Position numbers and translations under genes: made by a program. A stretch of 26,328 bases of DNA, taken from contig DIHT01000040.1 in the NCBI GenBank assembly GCA_002420305.1, forward strand, positions 7,061 through 33,388, given 5' to 3'. A model generated the notes under the pieces. The model had not been told where the DNA came from. It ran no database searches and saw only the letters and a program-made list of their open reading frames with translations. Shown here in pieces: positions 1-6,879 of this stretch (its first letter is position 1; the number at the start of each line of letters is the position of its first letter). The DNA is from Akkermansiaceae bacterium UBA5689. GTDB taxonomy: Bacteria > Verrucomicrobiota > Verrucomicrobiia > Verrucomicrobiales > Akkermansiaceae.

Positions 1-86
1 ACTTGAGACACAATAGCACCGAGTCGTCAAACAGGGTAGCGTCAATTCTTGCCAGAATACCCCTTTGGTGCTGACCTGCCCATCTC

Positions 87-1604
87 GTGAGGCCTCTTCT
101 CGTTCTTTTCTTACTGCTTGGGGGCCAATTCGTTGCGGAACCCCTATCCGCAAAGCCCCGCCCTAACGTTCTTTTCCTAGCCATCGATGACCTTAACGAC
201 TGGGTGGGATTCCTTGGAGGTTATCCGGGAAAGGTGCACACTCCTCACCTGGACCGCCTCGCAGCTAGCGGCACCGCATTCACCAACGCTCACTGTCCTG
301 CTCCAGTGTGCTGCCCCAGCAGAGCCTCGGTTCTGAGCGGCCTTTACCCAACTTCCACAGGCATCTACAACAACCAGCACTGGTGGAAGCCTAACCTTCC
401 TAACCTCCGGACCATCCCAATTCACTTCAGGGACAATGGATACCACACCATAGGAACCGGAAAAATATTCCACCATACCGCGGGGAATAACCCCCCGATC
501 CAATGGGATCATTTCAAGAGAGCCCCCTTCAATGATAATGGATGGCTCCGATACGGCGATCGCTCTTATCCCTGGACAGCAGCCAAACCTCGCCCCAGAG
601 AGTTCCCCTACTCAGGAATTAAACTCTATTCCGGCGAGGCCGACTGGGGGGTTCTTCCCCAGCGGGAGAGCCAGTATGACGACTCTCTGGTAGCCGATTA
701 CGCCATCGACTACCTTGAGAACCTCAACCAGCGAGCAACCAATAAGCCGTTCTTTCTCGCCTGCGGAATCTTTCATCCTCATCTACCGTGGTATACCCCG
801 CAAAAATACCTCGACCTCTACCCACTGGATCAGATCCAAATCCCGGAAAACATCCCGGAAGATCTCAATGACATTCCCAGTCCCGGACGCAAGCTCGCCG
901 AAAAAAAATCGGGTGATCTTCGCAGGATTCGAGAGACGGGGCGTTGGCCAACCGCGATCCAACATTATCTCGCCAGCATCTCCTTCGCTGACGCCCTTGT
1001 CGGCCGCGTGCTCGACTCTCTGAGAAAAAGCAGTGCATCCGACAGCACCGTCATCGTTCTCTGGTCCGACCACGGATGGCACCTCGGCGAAAAGGGACAC
1101 TGGCACAAACGGACTCTCTGGGAGGAAGCCACCAGAGTCCCCCTGATCATCAGCACTCCAAAGGTCGGGGGTCTTAACCAGCGCTGCGCACAACCAGTCA
1201 GCCTCGTCGACATTTTCCCCACTCTGATTGAATTATGTCATCTCTCTCCAGTCAGCAATCTTGACGGCATCAGCCTTGTTCCATGGCTGATGGACCCGGC
1301 GAAAACCCGTGAGCACCCGGCCCTTACCATCGAAGAGTCTGGCCATATTTCGGTGCGGACTCTTCACCATCGGGCCATTCATTATACGAGTGGAGAATGG
1401 GAACTTTATGACCATCGATCCGACCCAAAGGAACGAACCAACCTCGCAAAGGACCCGAGGCATAAAGAGCTGATCAAAAGAGCCAGAAAATGGATTCCAC
1501 AAACCCCATCTCAACCTGTAGCCACCAAGAAGGCCTTCATCTTTAGTCACCACAACTTCACATGGACCCGAAAAAAGACCGGAAAGATCATCCAAGGCAA
1601 GTAG
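87..1604 (+). CDS. Secreted sulfatase, iduronate-2-sulfatase-like
   Basis: This is a type I (formylglycine) sulfatase predicted to remove sulfate esters from glycans outside the cytoplasm. The GTG start was chosen because it opens directly into a hydrophobic signal peptide (residues 1-22); no Shine-Dalgarno sequence is visible. The fold begins at residue 26 with PNVLFLAIDD, whose D34/D35 would bind the metal. The modification motif is C75-C76-P77-S78-R79, followed by the usual SVLSG, so C75 should be converted to formylglycine. The late metal-site motif WSDHGWHLGEKGHWHK starts at residue 326. The 505-residue length is normal for bacterial iduronate-2-sulfatase-like proteins. The true substrate cannot be read from sequence; in this phylum such enzymes often act on algal or animal sulfated polysaccharides. 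No sulfatase-maturing enzyme lies in the window. The next gene starts about 185 bp downstream on the same strand. Confidence 0.93.
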   Translation: MRPLLVLFLLLGGQFVAEPLSAKPRPNVLFLAIDDLNDWVGFLGGYPGKVHTPHLDRLAASGTAFTNAHCPAPVCCPSRASVLSGLYPTSTGIYNNQHWWKPNLPNLRTIPIHFRDNGYHTIGTGKIFHHTAGNNPPIQWDHFKRAPFNDNGWLRYGDRSYPWTAAKPRPREFPYSGIKLYSGEADWGVLPQRESQYDDSLVADYAIDYLENLNQRATNKPFFLACGIFHPHLPWYTPQKYLDLYPLDQIQIPENIPEDLNDIPSPGRKLAEKKSGDLRRIRETGRWPTAIQHYLASISFADALVGRVLDSLRKSSASDSTVIVLWSDHGWHLGEKGHWHKRTLWEEATRVPLIISTPKVGGLNQRCAQPVSLVDIFPTLIELCHLSPVSNLDGISLVPWLMDPAKTREHPALTIEESGHISVRTLHHRAIHYTSGEWELYDHRSDPKERTNLAKDPRHKELIKRARKWIPQTPSQPVATKKAFIFSHHNFTWTRKKTGKIIQGK

Positions 1605-1788
1605 CCCTCTATTTCCCTTGCTATTGAAACGGGCGGCGCCAATCTATTCCCAGTTGCCAAGTGGCAGCCTCTCGTGACTCCCTTCTTTGGAGTCCTGCCG
1701 CAGGACACTGTTGGCAAGAACCCGAGCCCCCGTTGCGTGGACTATTCCCACGATGACCAGTAGGCTCAAATTATATTCCATAGCTACC

Positions 1789-3291
1789 ATGAAATCCCAA
1801 TCCCGCTTCAAGACGGGATCTCCCCTCCGCGAATCGTTTCCAAAGAACGTCCTCCGTGAAGCCGACAAGTTTGGCTCGCATATCAAACAGCAGGATACTG
1901 CCGGCCGTAAAGACTGCCGTAACGATCCGGTCATCAGCATCGACCCGTCCTCTGCTCTGGATCTTGATGACGCCTTTTCTCTTCAGCAAACCGGAGGGAA
2001 GCGATGGAAACTCCGGGTTCATGTCGCCGACGTCTCCCACTACGTGAAGGCAAATTCCCTGCTCGACCGGGAAGCGCGCATTCGAGGCAATTCCACCTAT
2101 CTCGTGGACCGGGTCATCCCCATGCTCCCAAGCAGCTTGAGTAACGGCCTCTGCTCCCTCCACCCTGACTCCGACCGCCTCACGAAGTGCGTTGAATTCA
2201 CTCTTACGAACGACGGCAAAGTTCTCGGGACCCGTTTCTTCTCAGCTCTTATCCGATCCAAGAGACGATTTTCATACACGGAGGCCATGGGCGTCCTCCA
2301 CGGCACTCAGCAAGGCCGCCTTGAGACTATGCTTCGTTACTCGGATCGCCTCGCCCAGAAGATCCGCGCTCAACGTGTCCAATCAGGATCACTGGAATTT
2401 CCCTCCAGGGAAACACGCCTTCTCCTGAACCAACAGGGGCGAGTCAAAGCCATAGAACCTGTCGTCCACGACAGAGCGCATCAATTGATCGAGGAATTCA
2501 TGCTGCTAGCAAACGAAGCCGTTGCAACTAGGCTCAGCAAATTACAACGGGTGACCATCCATCGCACCCACGAACGACCCGACCCGGCCCGTCTCCGGGA
2601 ATTTCGGGGATCCCTCCGCCGCCACCAGATTCCATGCGGCAATCTGAAATCACGCCGAGAAATTCAGAGAGTGATGGCCCGCCTGGACCGAGCCCCTGCT
2701 GGACCTGCACTGCAGATTGGATTTCTCCGAACACTGCCGAGGGCGCGCTACACAACCAGACCCAAGGGTCATTTCGGACTGGCGAAGGATCATTATGCGC
2801 ACTTCACTTCTCCCATAAGGCGCTATGCCGACCTCCTTGTCCATCGCTCTCTTTTTGAGAGCAGGGCCACCAGACCCCGTGAACTCCACCGCATCGCAGA
2901 GCATCTTTCGGTGACCGAAAAAAACTCCTCCCAAGCGGAGAAAGAAAGCAAGCGTTCAAAACTGTGCGATTACCTCATACACAAACTCAGGAGCGGAGAC
3001 ACTCCCCTGCACAACGCGCTGGTTACTCAGGTTTGCTCCTTCGGGATTCTCGTGGAGGTCTCTGAACTTGGAGTCCACGGACTCGTCCCCCGCCGACTCC
3101 TCAGGCACAATCGATATCATCTCGATCTCCACAAGCAGCAGGTCCGAGACCTCAGATCGGGGCGACTCATTACTCTCGGGAGCCCCATTCAAGTCATCAT
3201 ATCTAATGTCGATAAAGAGAAACAACAAATCGACTTCAAGCTCTCCTCCCTCTTCCGCAAACCTCGGAAAAAGCCAAAGCAGCGGCACTGA
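1789..3291 (+). CDS. RNase II/R-family 3'-5' exoribonuclease, short form
   Basis: This cytoplasmic exoribonuclease degrades RNA processively from the 3' end. The RNB domain is clear. The metal-site signature IDPSSALDLDD holds D52, D58, D60 and D61, with the same spacing as D201/D207/D209/D210 of E. coli RNase II. Further family hallmarks are VHVADVSHYV, the LIEEFMLLANEA block, and YAHFTSPIRRYADLLVHRSL. A C-terminal S1-like RNA-binding domain covers roughly residues 425-495. At 500 residues it is much shorter than RNase II (about 644) or RNase R (about 813), because the N-terminal cold-shock domains are absent: the RNB signature begins about 50 residues from the start. The start is uncertain. 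ATG at 1789 is the last one before the conserved region; ATG 1753 and TTG 1687 are in frame and would add 12 or 34 residues with no recognisable domain. It ends 48 bp from a convergent small gene. Confidence 0.9.
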   Translation: MKSQSRFKTGSPLRESFPKNVLREADKFGSHIKQQDTAGRKDCRNDPVISIDPSSALDLDDAFSLQQTGGKRWKLRVHVADVSHYVKANSLLDREARIRGNSTYLVDRVIPMLPSSLSNGLCSLHPDSDRLTKCVEFTLTNDGKVLGTRFFSALIRSKRRFSYTEAMGVLHGTQQGRLETMLRYSDRLAQKIRAQRVQSGSLEFPSRETRLLLNQQGRVKAIEPVVHDRAHQLIEEFMLLANEAVATRLSKLQRVTIHRTHERPDPARLREFRGSLRRHQIPCGNLKSRREIQRVMARLDRAPAGPALQIGFLRTLPRARYTTRPKGHFGLAKDHYAHFTSPIRRYADLLVHRSLFESRATRPRELHRIAEHLSVTEKNSSQAEKESKRSKLCDYLIHKLRSGDTPLHNALVTQVCSFGILVEVSELGVHGLVPRRLLRHNRYHLDLHKQQVRDLRSGRLITLGSPIQVIISNVDKEKQQIDFKLSSLFRKPRKKPKQRH

Positions 3292-3339
3292 CTGCCACCC
3301 ACCACAGCGACCTTCCGAGATGTCCTCGAGGCAGTGAAA

Positions 3340-3612
3340 CTACCGGTCCCCAGACTGGCGCGCCGCTCCGCTCCCCCCTTTAGCAGAACTACTTCCTCCC
3401 GATGAGCCGCTGACCTTACCTTGGCCACGATTGCTTGGCCCCTGCGAACCAACCGCTGACTTCAAGTCTCCACTCTCGATCAATTTAGCCACTGGCGGAT
3501 GGTCGAGGGCCTTGGGCGTCACCTGTCCCGTCTTGCCAGGCGCGAGAAAGAGACGCTTGCCTCCTGGAAGCGGAACAATGAGGGGTTTTTTGCTTTTATT
3601 GGTAACGTCCAT
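3340..3612 (-). CDS. Small protein of unknown function with Gly/Ser-rich tail
   Basis: I do not recognise this 90-residue product. Residues 1-52 look like a small folded unit, with the segment KPLIVPLPGGKRLFLAPGKT followed by LDHPPVAKLIESGDL, which suggests two short strands and a helix. Residues 53-90 are low-complexity, rich in Gly, Ser, Ala and Gln with scattered Lys and Arg, and probably disordered. There is no signal peptide or membrane segment. The ATG at 3612 was chosen; a TTG lies one codon upstream. It is convergent with the exoribonuclease gene and divergent from the PQQ-propeller gene. A coding call is supported because the N-terminal half has ordinary protein-like composition and no other gene explains this stretch. 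The basic tail could contact nucleic acid, but that is only a guess. Confidence 0.6.
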   Translation of the reverse strand: MDVTNKSKKPLIVPLPGGKRLFLAPGKTGQVTPKALDHPPVAKLIESGDLKSAVGSQGPSNRGQGKVSGSSGGSSSAKGGSGAARQSGDR

Positions 3613-3656
3613 CAATTTAGTGAGCTTGGGGGGAGACTAGCACAGCGCCTCCCGGC

Positions 3657-3674
3657 TGCCATTGGATAATGGCA
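3657..3674. promoter_or_regulatory. Perfect 7-bp inverted repeat in divergent intergenic region
   Basis: TGCCATT and AATGGCA flank a 4-base GGAT spacer, giving a perfect dyad. It lies between the divergent starts at 3612 (minus) and 3709 (plus), about 35 bp before the propeller gene. It could be an operator or a short 5'-UTR hairpin. No T-run follows on either strand, so it is not a terminator. No clear promoter boxes were identified beside it. Confidence 0.3.
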
Positions 3675-3708
3675 AAGGCCCCGGAATTCTGTAACCTCAG
3701 AAACTGCC

Positions 3709-5043
3709 ATGAAACTCACCCTTTTTCTGCTTCTCGTCCTCGCACCCCTTTCAGCCGTTGCCGATGACTGGCCCCAATGGGCCGGTCCCCGCCGCGATGG
3801 AGTCTGGAGAGAGACTGGCGTCCTCGATAGATTTCCAAAAGGAGGCCCAAAGGTTCTCTGGCGCACCCCCATCCGCCGGGGGTATGCAGGTCCCGCGGTC
3901 GTCAATAATCGCGTCTACCTGATGGACCGGGAAGTCGACCAGAGCGCCGAAGCCAAGCGGCAATCTGCCCGCACTGGAGCCCAATCTGGATCAGAACGCC
4001 TTCTCTGTCTCGACGCCTCTACCGGCAAAACTCTGTGGGAAGAGTCCTACCCTTGCGCCTATACCATGTCCTATCCCGCAGGTCCCCGAGTGACGCCCCT
4101 TGTTAATGGGGAGCGAGTCTACACGCTGGGAGCCGAGGGGCTTCTTCTCTGCCGCGCCGCACAAGATGGCACAGAGCTCTGGCAGCATGACTTCAAGGAG
4201 CGGTTCGGAATCAAAACCCAGACCTGGGGCTTCGCGGCCTCTCCTCTCATTCATGGAGACCTCCTGATCTGTCTCGCCGGCGGAGCAGGAAGCACTGCGG
4301 TCGCCTTCCACAAGAAAACCGGTAAGGAGATCTGGCGCTCCCTGACCGCGGCCCAGCCAGGCTACTGCCCGCCCCAGCTTGTCTCTCACAAAGGACGTGA
4401 GCTTCTCATCATCTGGCACCCTGAAAGCGTCAACGCTCTCGATCCGAAGACCGGGAAAGAGCTCTGGTCCGTCCCTTGGAAAATTCGTTTTGGCCTCAGC
4501 ATTCCTGTTCCCCAGATGATTGATGAGGATCACCTCTTCCTCTCTTCTTTCTATAACGGCTCCATGCTTCTTCAGCTCAAGGCTGATCACAGCACCCCGA
4601 AGATTGTCTACCGCACCGAACAGGCTAGTGAACGCAAAACCACCCATCTCCACGGCATCATGAACACCGCCGTCCTGCGAGAGGGCCACCTTTTCGCGGC
4701 CTGTAGTTACGGGCAGTTTCGCTGTATGGAGGCCCTTACTGGCAAGCGGGTCTGGGAGTCCTTCAAGCCCATCAACCTCGACAAGCCCACCCGATGGGGC
4801 ACTGCCTTTGTGACTCCGCACGAGGACCGCTATTTCCTGTTCACCGAGAAGGGAGACCTCGCCATTGCCCGCCTCTCACCCAAGGGATACGAGGAAATTG
4901 ACCGGGCTCATGTCATCGAACCCAATGGAGCCGACCTGCGCCAGCGGCGCATCGTCTGGACCCATCCTGCCTACGCCAATAGATGCGCCTTCATCCGTAA
5001 CGACACGGAAATCATCTGCCTCTCCTTGGCCGAGGAAGACTAA
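3709..5043 (+). CDS. Exported PQQ-like beta-propeller protein
   Basis: This 444-residue protein has an N-terminal signal peptide (about residues 1-18, ending SAVADDW) and then the WPQWAGPRRDGVW opening common to secreted PQQ-like repeat proteins of Planctomycetes and Verrucomicrobia. Blade motifs of the type (D/A)xxTGKxLW recur: LDASTGKTLWEE, QDGTELWQHD, KKTGKEIWRS, DPKTGKELWSV and ALTGKRVWESF. This fits a BamB/PQQ-like propeller of seven or eight blades. I see no evidence of an actual quinone-dependent dehydrogenase active site or of a CxxCH haem motif, so it is more likely a binding or scaffold protein than an alcohol dehydrogenase. Export should place it in the periplasm. The start is the ATG directly preceding the signal peptide. 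It converges with the arylsulfatase gene downstream. Confidence 0.88.
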   Translation: MKLTLFLLLVLAPLSAVADDWPQWAGPRRDGVWRETGVLDRFPKGGPKVLWRTPIRRGYAGPAVVNNRVYLMDREVDQSAEAKRQSARTGAQSGSERLLCLDASTGKTLWEESYPCAYTMSYPAGPRVTPLVNGERVYTLGAEGLLLCRAAQDGTELWQHDFKERFGIKTQTWGFAASPLIHGDLLICLAGGAGSTAVAFHKKTGKEIWRSLTAAQPGYCPPQLVSHKGRELLIIWHPESVNALDPKTGKELWSVPWKIRFGLSIPVPQMIDEDHLFLSSFYNGSMLLQLKADHSTPKIVYRTEQASERKTTHLHGIMNTAVLREGHLFAACSYGQFRCMEALTGKRVWESFKPINLDKPTRWGTAFVTPHEDRYFLFTEKGDLAIARLSPKGYEEIDRAHVIEPNGADLRQRRIVWTHPAYANRCAFIRNDTEIICLSLAEED

Positions 5044-5073
5044 AGACCCAAAAGGAAGACGCCACGAAGAACT

Positions 5074-5098
5074 AAGGAGGTAGCCTCTCCTTATCTTT
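5074..5098 (+). terminator. Possible weak rho-independent terminator
   Basis: AAGGAG and CTCCTT form a 6-bp stem around a 7-base loop, followed by a T-rich stretch (ATCTTTCC). It starts 31 bp after the stop of the propeller gene, in the gap between two convergent genes. The stem is short and the T-tract is interrupted, so efficiency would be low; the hairpin might also be fortuitous. Confidence 0.3.
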
Positions 5099-5220
5099 CC
5101 CTCACGAGACGAGCTCGCAGGAAGAGCGTTCCGCTATCGGAGGGCGGCAATTCGAACTGAGTTGTTGAAGCCCCGCTACCATGTCGACAACCAAAGGCAC
5201 CTAGTTCCATACGGGCAGCA

Positions 5221-6723
5221 TTACTCACTTCGCAATCCCTTTCCTTTCCGCAACGCAGAAAGCTGGCTTGCAAGGCGCTTAGCGACCTCGGGATGCTTGG
5301 CCTGCACATTGTTCTGCTCTCCCACATCCTTCGACAGATCGTAGAGCTGCGCCCCTTTCTTCTTCTGTCCGGGGATAAACTTCCAGTCCCCCGAACGGAT
5401 AGCAACCTGCCATCCCGCTTCTTCCAAGGTAAAGGGCACTCCCGTCTCGCTCTCACCGAGAAACGCAGCCAGCGTGCTCCGGCTGTCACGGGCTTCTCCA
5501 GCCTTGAGTTTGATTCCCAGCAGGTCAGCAAAGGAGGCAACAAAGTCAATCTGGCTCACCAGAGCCGAGGACACCCCGGGCTTGATTCTCGCCGGCCACC
5601 GCACGAGAAACGGCACCCGGGTCCCTCCCTCATAGATCTGGTATTTCCCTCCTCGGTAGGGGCCGGAGCCATCGTGCCCCTGGTCGGACTCCTCGGTGGA
5701 CTTGCGCACCGTGGACCCATCCGTGTATCCATCATCGTAAACTGGCCCATTGTCCGAAGAGACGATGAAGATGGTGTTGTCCGCAAAGCCGGTGTCTTCA
5801 AGAGCCTGCGAGACCGCTCCGACCATCCAGTCAAACTGCACCATCGCGTCCCCTCTCTTTCCTAACTTGGTCTTACCTTGAAACCGTGGATGCGGGGCAC
5901 GTGGCACGTGGATATCCTGAGAGGAAACGTAGAGGAAAAAGGGTTTCTCCTTCTTCTGCCGTTCAAGAAACTTACGGGCCTGCACCGCAAACTCATCGGC
6001 CATGGTCTCGTCATTCCAGAGCGCCGACTTTCCACCCCACATCTTACCGATACGCCCAATCCCGTTGATCACGGTTTCGCTGTGCTGATGATCGCCCGGG
6101 TAATAGGTCTCCGCTTCGGGGTTGGTTCGACCGTAGGGATAGACCGTGCTCTTATGCCCTTCCGGAGCGGTGTTCACATAAAGCGGGTCGGAGGGGTCCA
6201 GATTCACCACCCGGTAGTTCTCGAGATAGACGCAGGGAACTCGGTCGTTCGTGGATGGCAGGAGAAAGGAGTAGTCGAACCCAACTTCCAAAGGGCCCGG
6301 CTTGACATCCCCATTCCAGTTCACCGGACTACCCTTAGCACCCAGTCCGAGGTGCCACTTGCCGACCACCCCCGTCTTATAGCCAGCCCGGCGGAAGAGC
6401 TTAGGCAGCGTGAGAATATCCGTTGGAATGCAAAGCGGCGCGTTAGGGGGAAGAATTCTTACCCCTTCCCGAAATCCATAAAGCCCAGTGAGCATGGAAT
6501 AGCGTGAGGGAGTGCAGGTGGCCGCCGTACAGTGCCCGTCAGTGAACCGCATTCCCTCCCCCGCAATCTGATCGATGAAGGGTGTGGGGATCTTGGTAGC
6601 ACCATAGACCCCGACATCCCCGTAGCCGACATCGTCTCCATAGACGATGACGACATTAGGGTGCTCGGCAGCAGGAAGGAGGGCGGTAAAAAGCAGAGAT
6701 GCAGTTAAGGCTAGGAACTTCAT
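5221..6723 (-). CDS. Secreted arylsulfatase (FGly type)
   Basis: This is a type I sulfatase of the arylsulfatase A-like group, predicted to hydrolyse sulfate esters in the periplasm or outside the cell. The ATG at 6723 begins a signal peptide (residues 1-19, ending LLPAAEHP). The fold starts with PNVVIVYGDDVGYGDVGVYG, giving metal ligands D30 and D31. The maturation motif is C70-T71-P72-S73-R74, followed by YSMLTG, so C70 is the predicted formylglycine. GKWHLG (K122, H124), H272 in the QDIHVPR block and D324-N325 in SSDNG complete the usual active-site set. At 500 residues it is full length. It is a different subfamily from the sulfatase at 87-1604. It diverges from the FG-GAP gene at 6880 across a 156-bp region that contains an inverted repeat. 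Confidence 0.93.
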   Translation of the reverse strand: MKFLALTASLLFTALLPAAEHPNVVIVYGDDVGYGDVGVYGATKIPTPFIDQIAGEGMRFTDGHCTAATCTPSRYSMLTGLYGFREGVRILPPNAPLCIPTDILTLPKLFRRAGYKTGVVGKWHLGLGAKGSPVNWNGDVKPGPLEVGFDYSFLLPSTNDRVPCVYLENYRVVNLDPSDPLYVNTAPEGHKSTVYPYGRTNPEAETYYPGDHQHSETVINGIGRIGKMWGGKSALWNDETMADEFAVQARKFLERQKKEKPFFLYVSSQDIHVPRAPHPRFQGKTKLGKRGDAMVQFDWMVGAVSQALEDTGFADNTIFIVSSDNGPVYDDGYTDGSTVRKSTEESDQGHDGSGPYRGGKYQIYEGGTRVPFLVRWPARIKPGVSSALVSQIDFVASFADLLGIKLKAGEARDSRSTLAAFLGESETGVPFTLEEAGWQVAIRSGDWKFIPGQKKKGAQLYDLSKDVGEQNNVQAKHPEVAKRLASQLSALRKGKGLRSE

Positions 6724-6737
6724 GTTGACGCTGGATT

Positions 6738-6819
6738 CTGGGAGCAAGGAGGCCGTGAACACGAGCAGGAAAGCAGAACTTTCTCCCCGACAGAAATAAC
6801 CGGGATCTCCTGCTCCCAG
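6738..6819. promoter_or_regulatory. Long spaced inverted repeat between divergent sulfatase and FG-GAP genes
   Basis: The left arm CTGGGAGCA (6738-6746) is matched perfectly by TGCTCCCAG (6811-6819). With a single bulged A at 6747 the match extends to 13 bp per arm (6738-6751 against 6807-6819), leaving a 55-base spacer. A further copy of GAGCAGGA occurs inside the spacer at about 6763-6770. The position between two divergent starts (6723 and 6880) fits a shared operator or looping site, or a foldable leader. This is inference from position and symmetry only. Confidence 0.35.
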
Positions 6820-6879
6820 CCCGTCGAATCCCCGCCGAATCGGTTGATGAGGAGCATTTTATCTTCTAAGATACCTACC

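Noticed and set aside
3290..3336. ACTGCC and GGCAGT as a terminator between the exoribonuclease and small genes
   Set aside because: The arms are only 6 bp, lie far apart, and have no following T-run.
3991..4821. A 276-codon open frame on the minus strand inside the propeller gene
   Set aside because: It is antisense to a clear PQQ-like repeat protein, and its product shows no family features.
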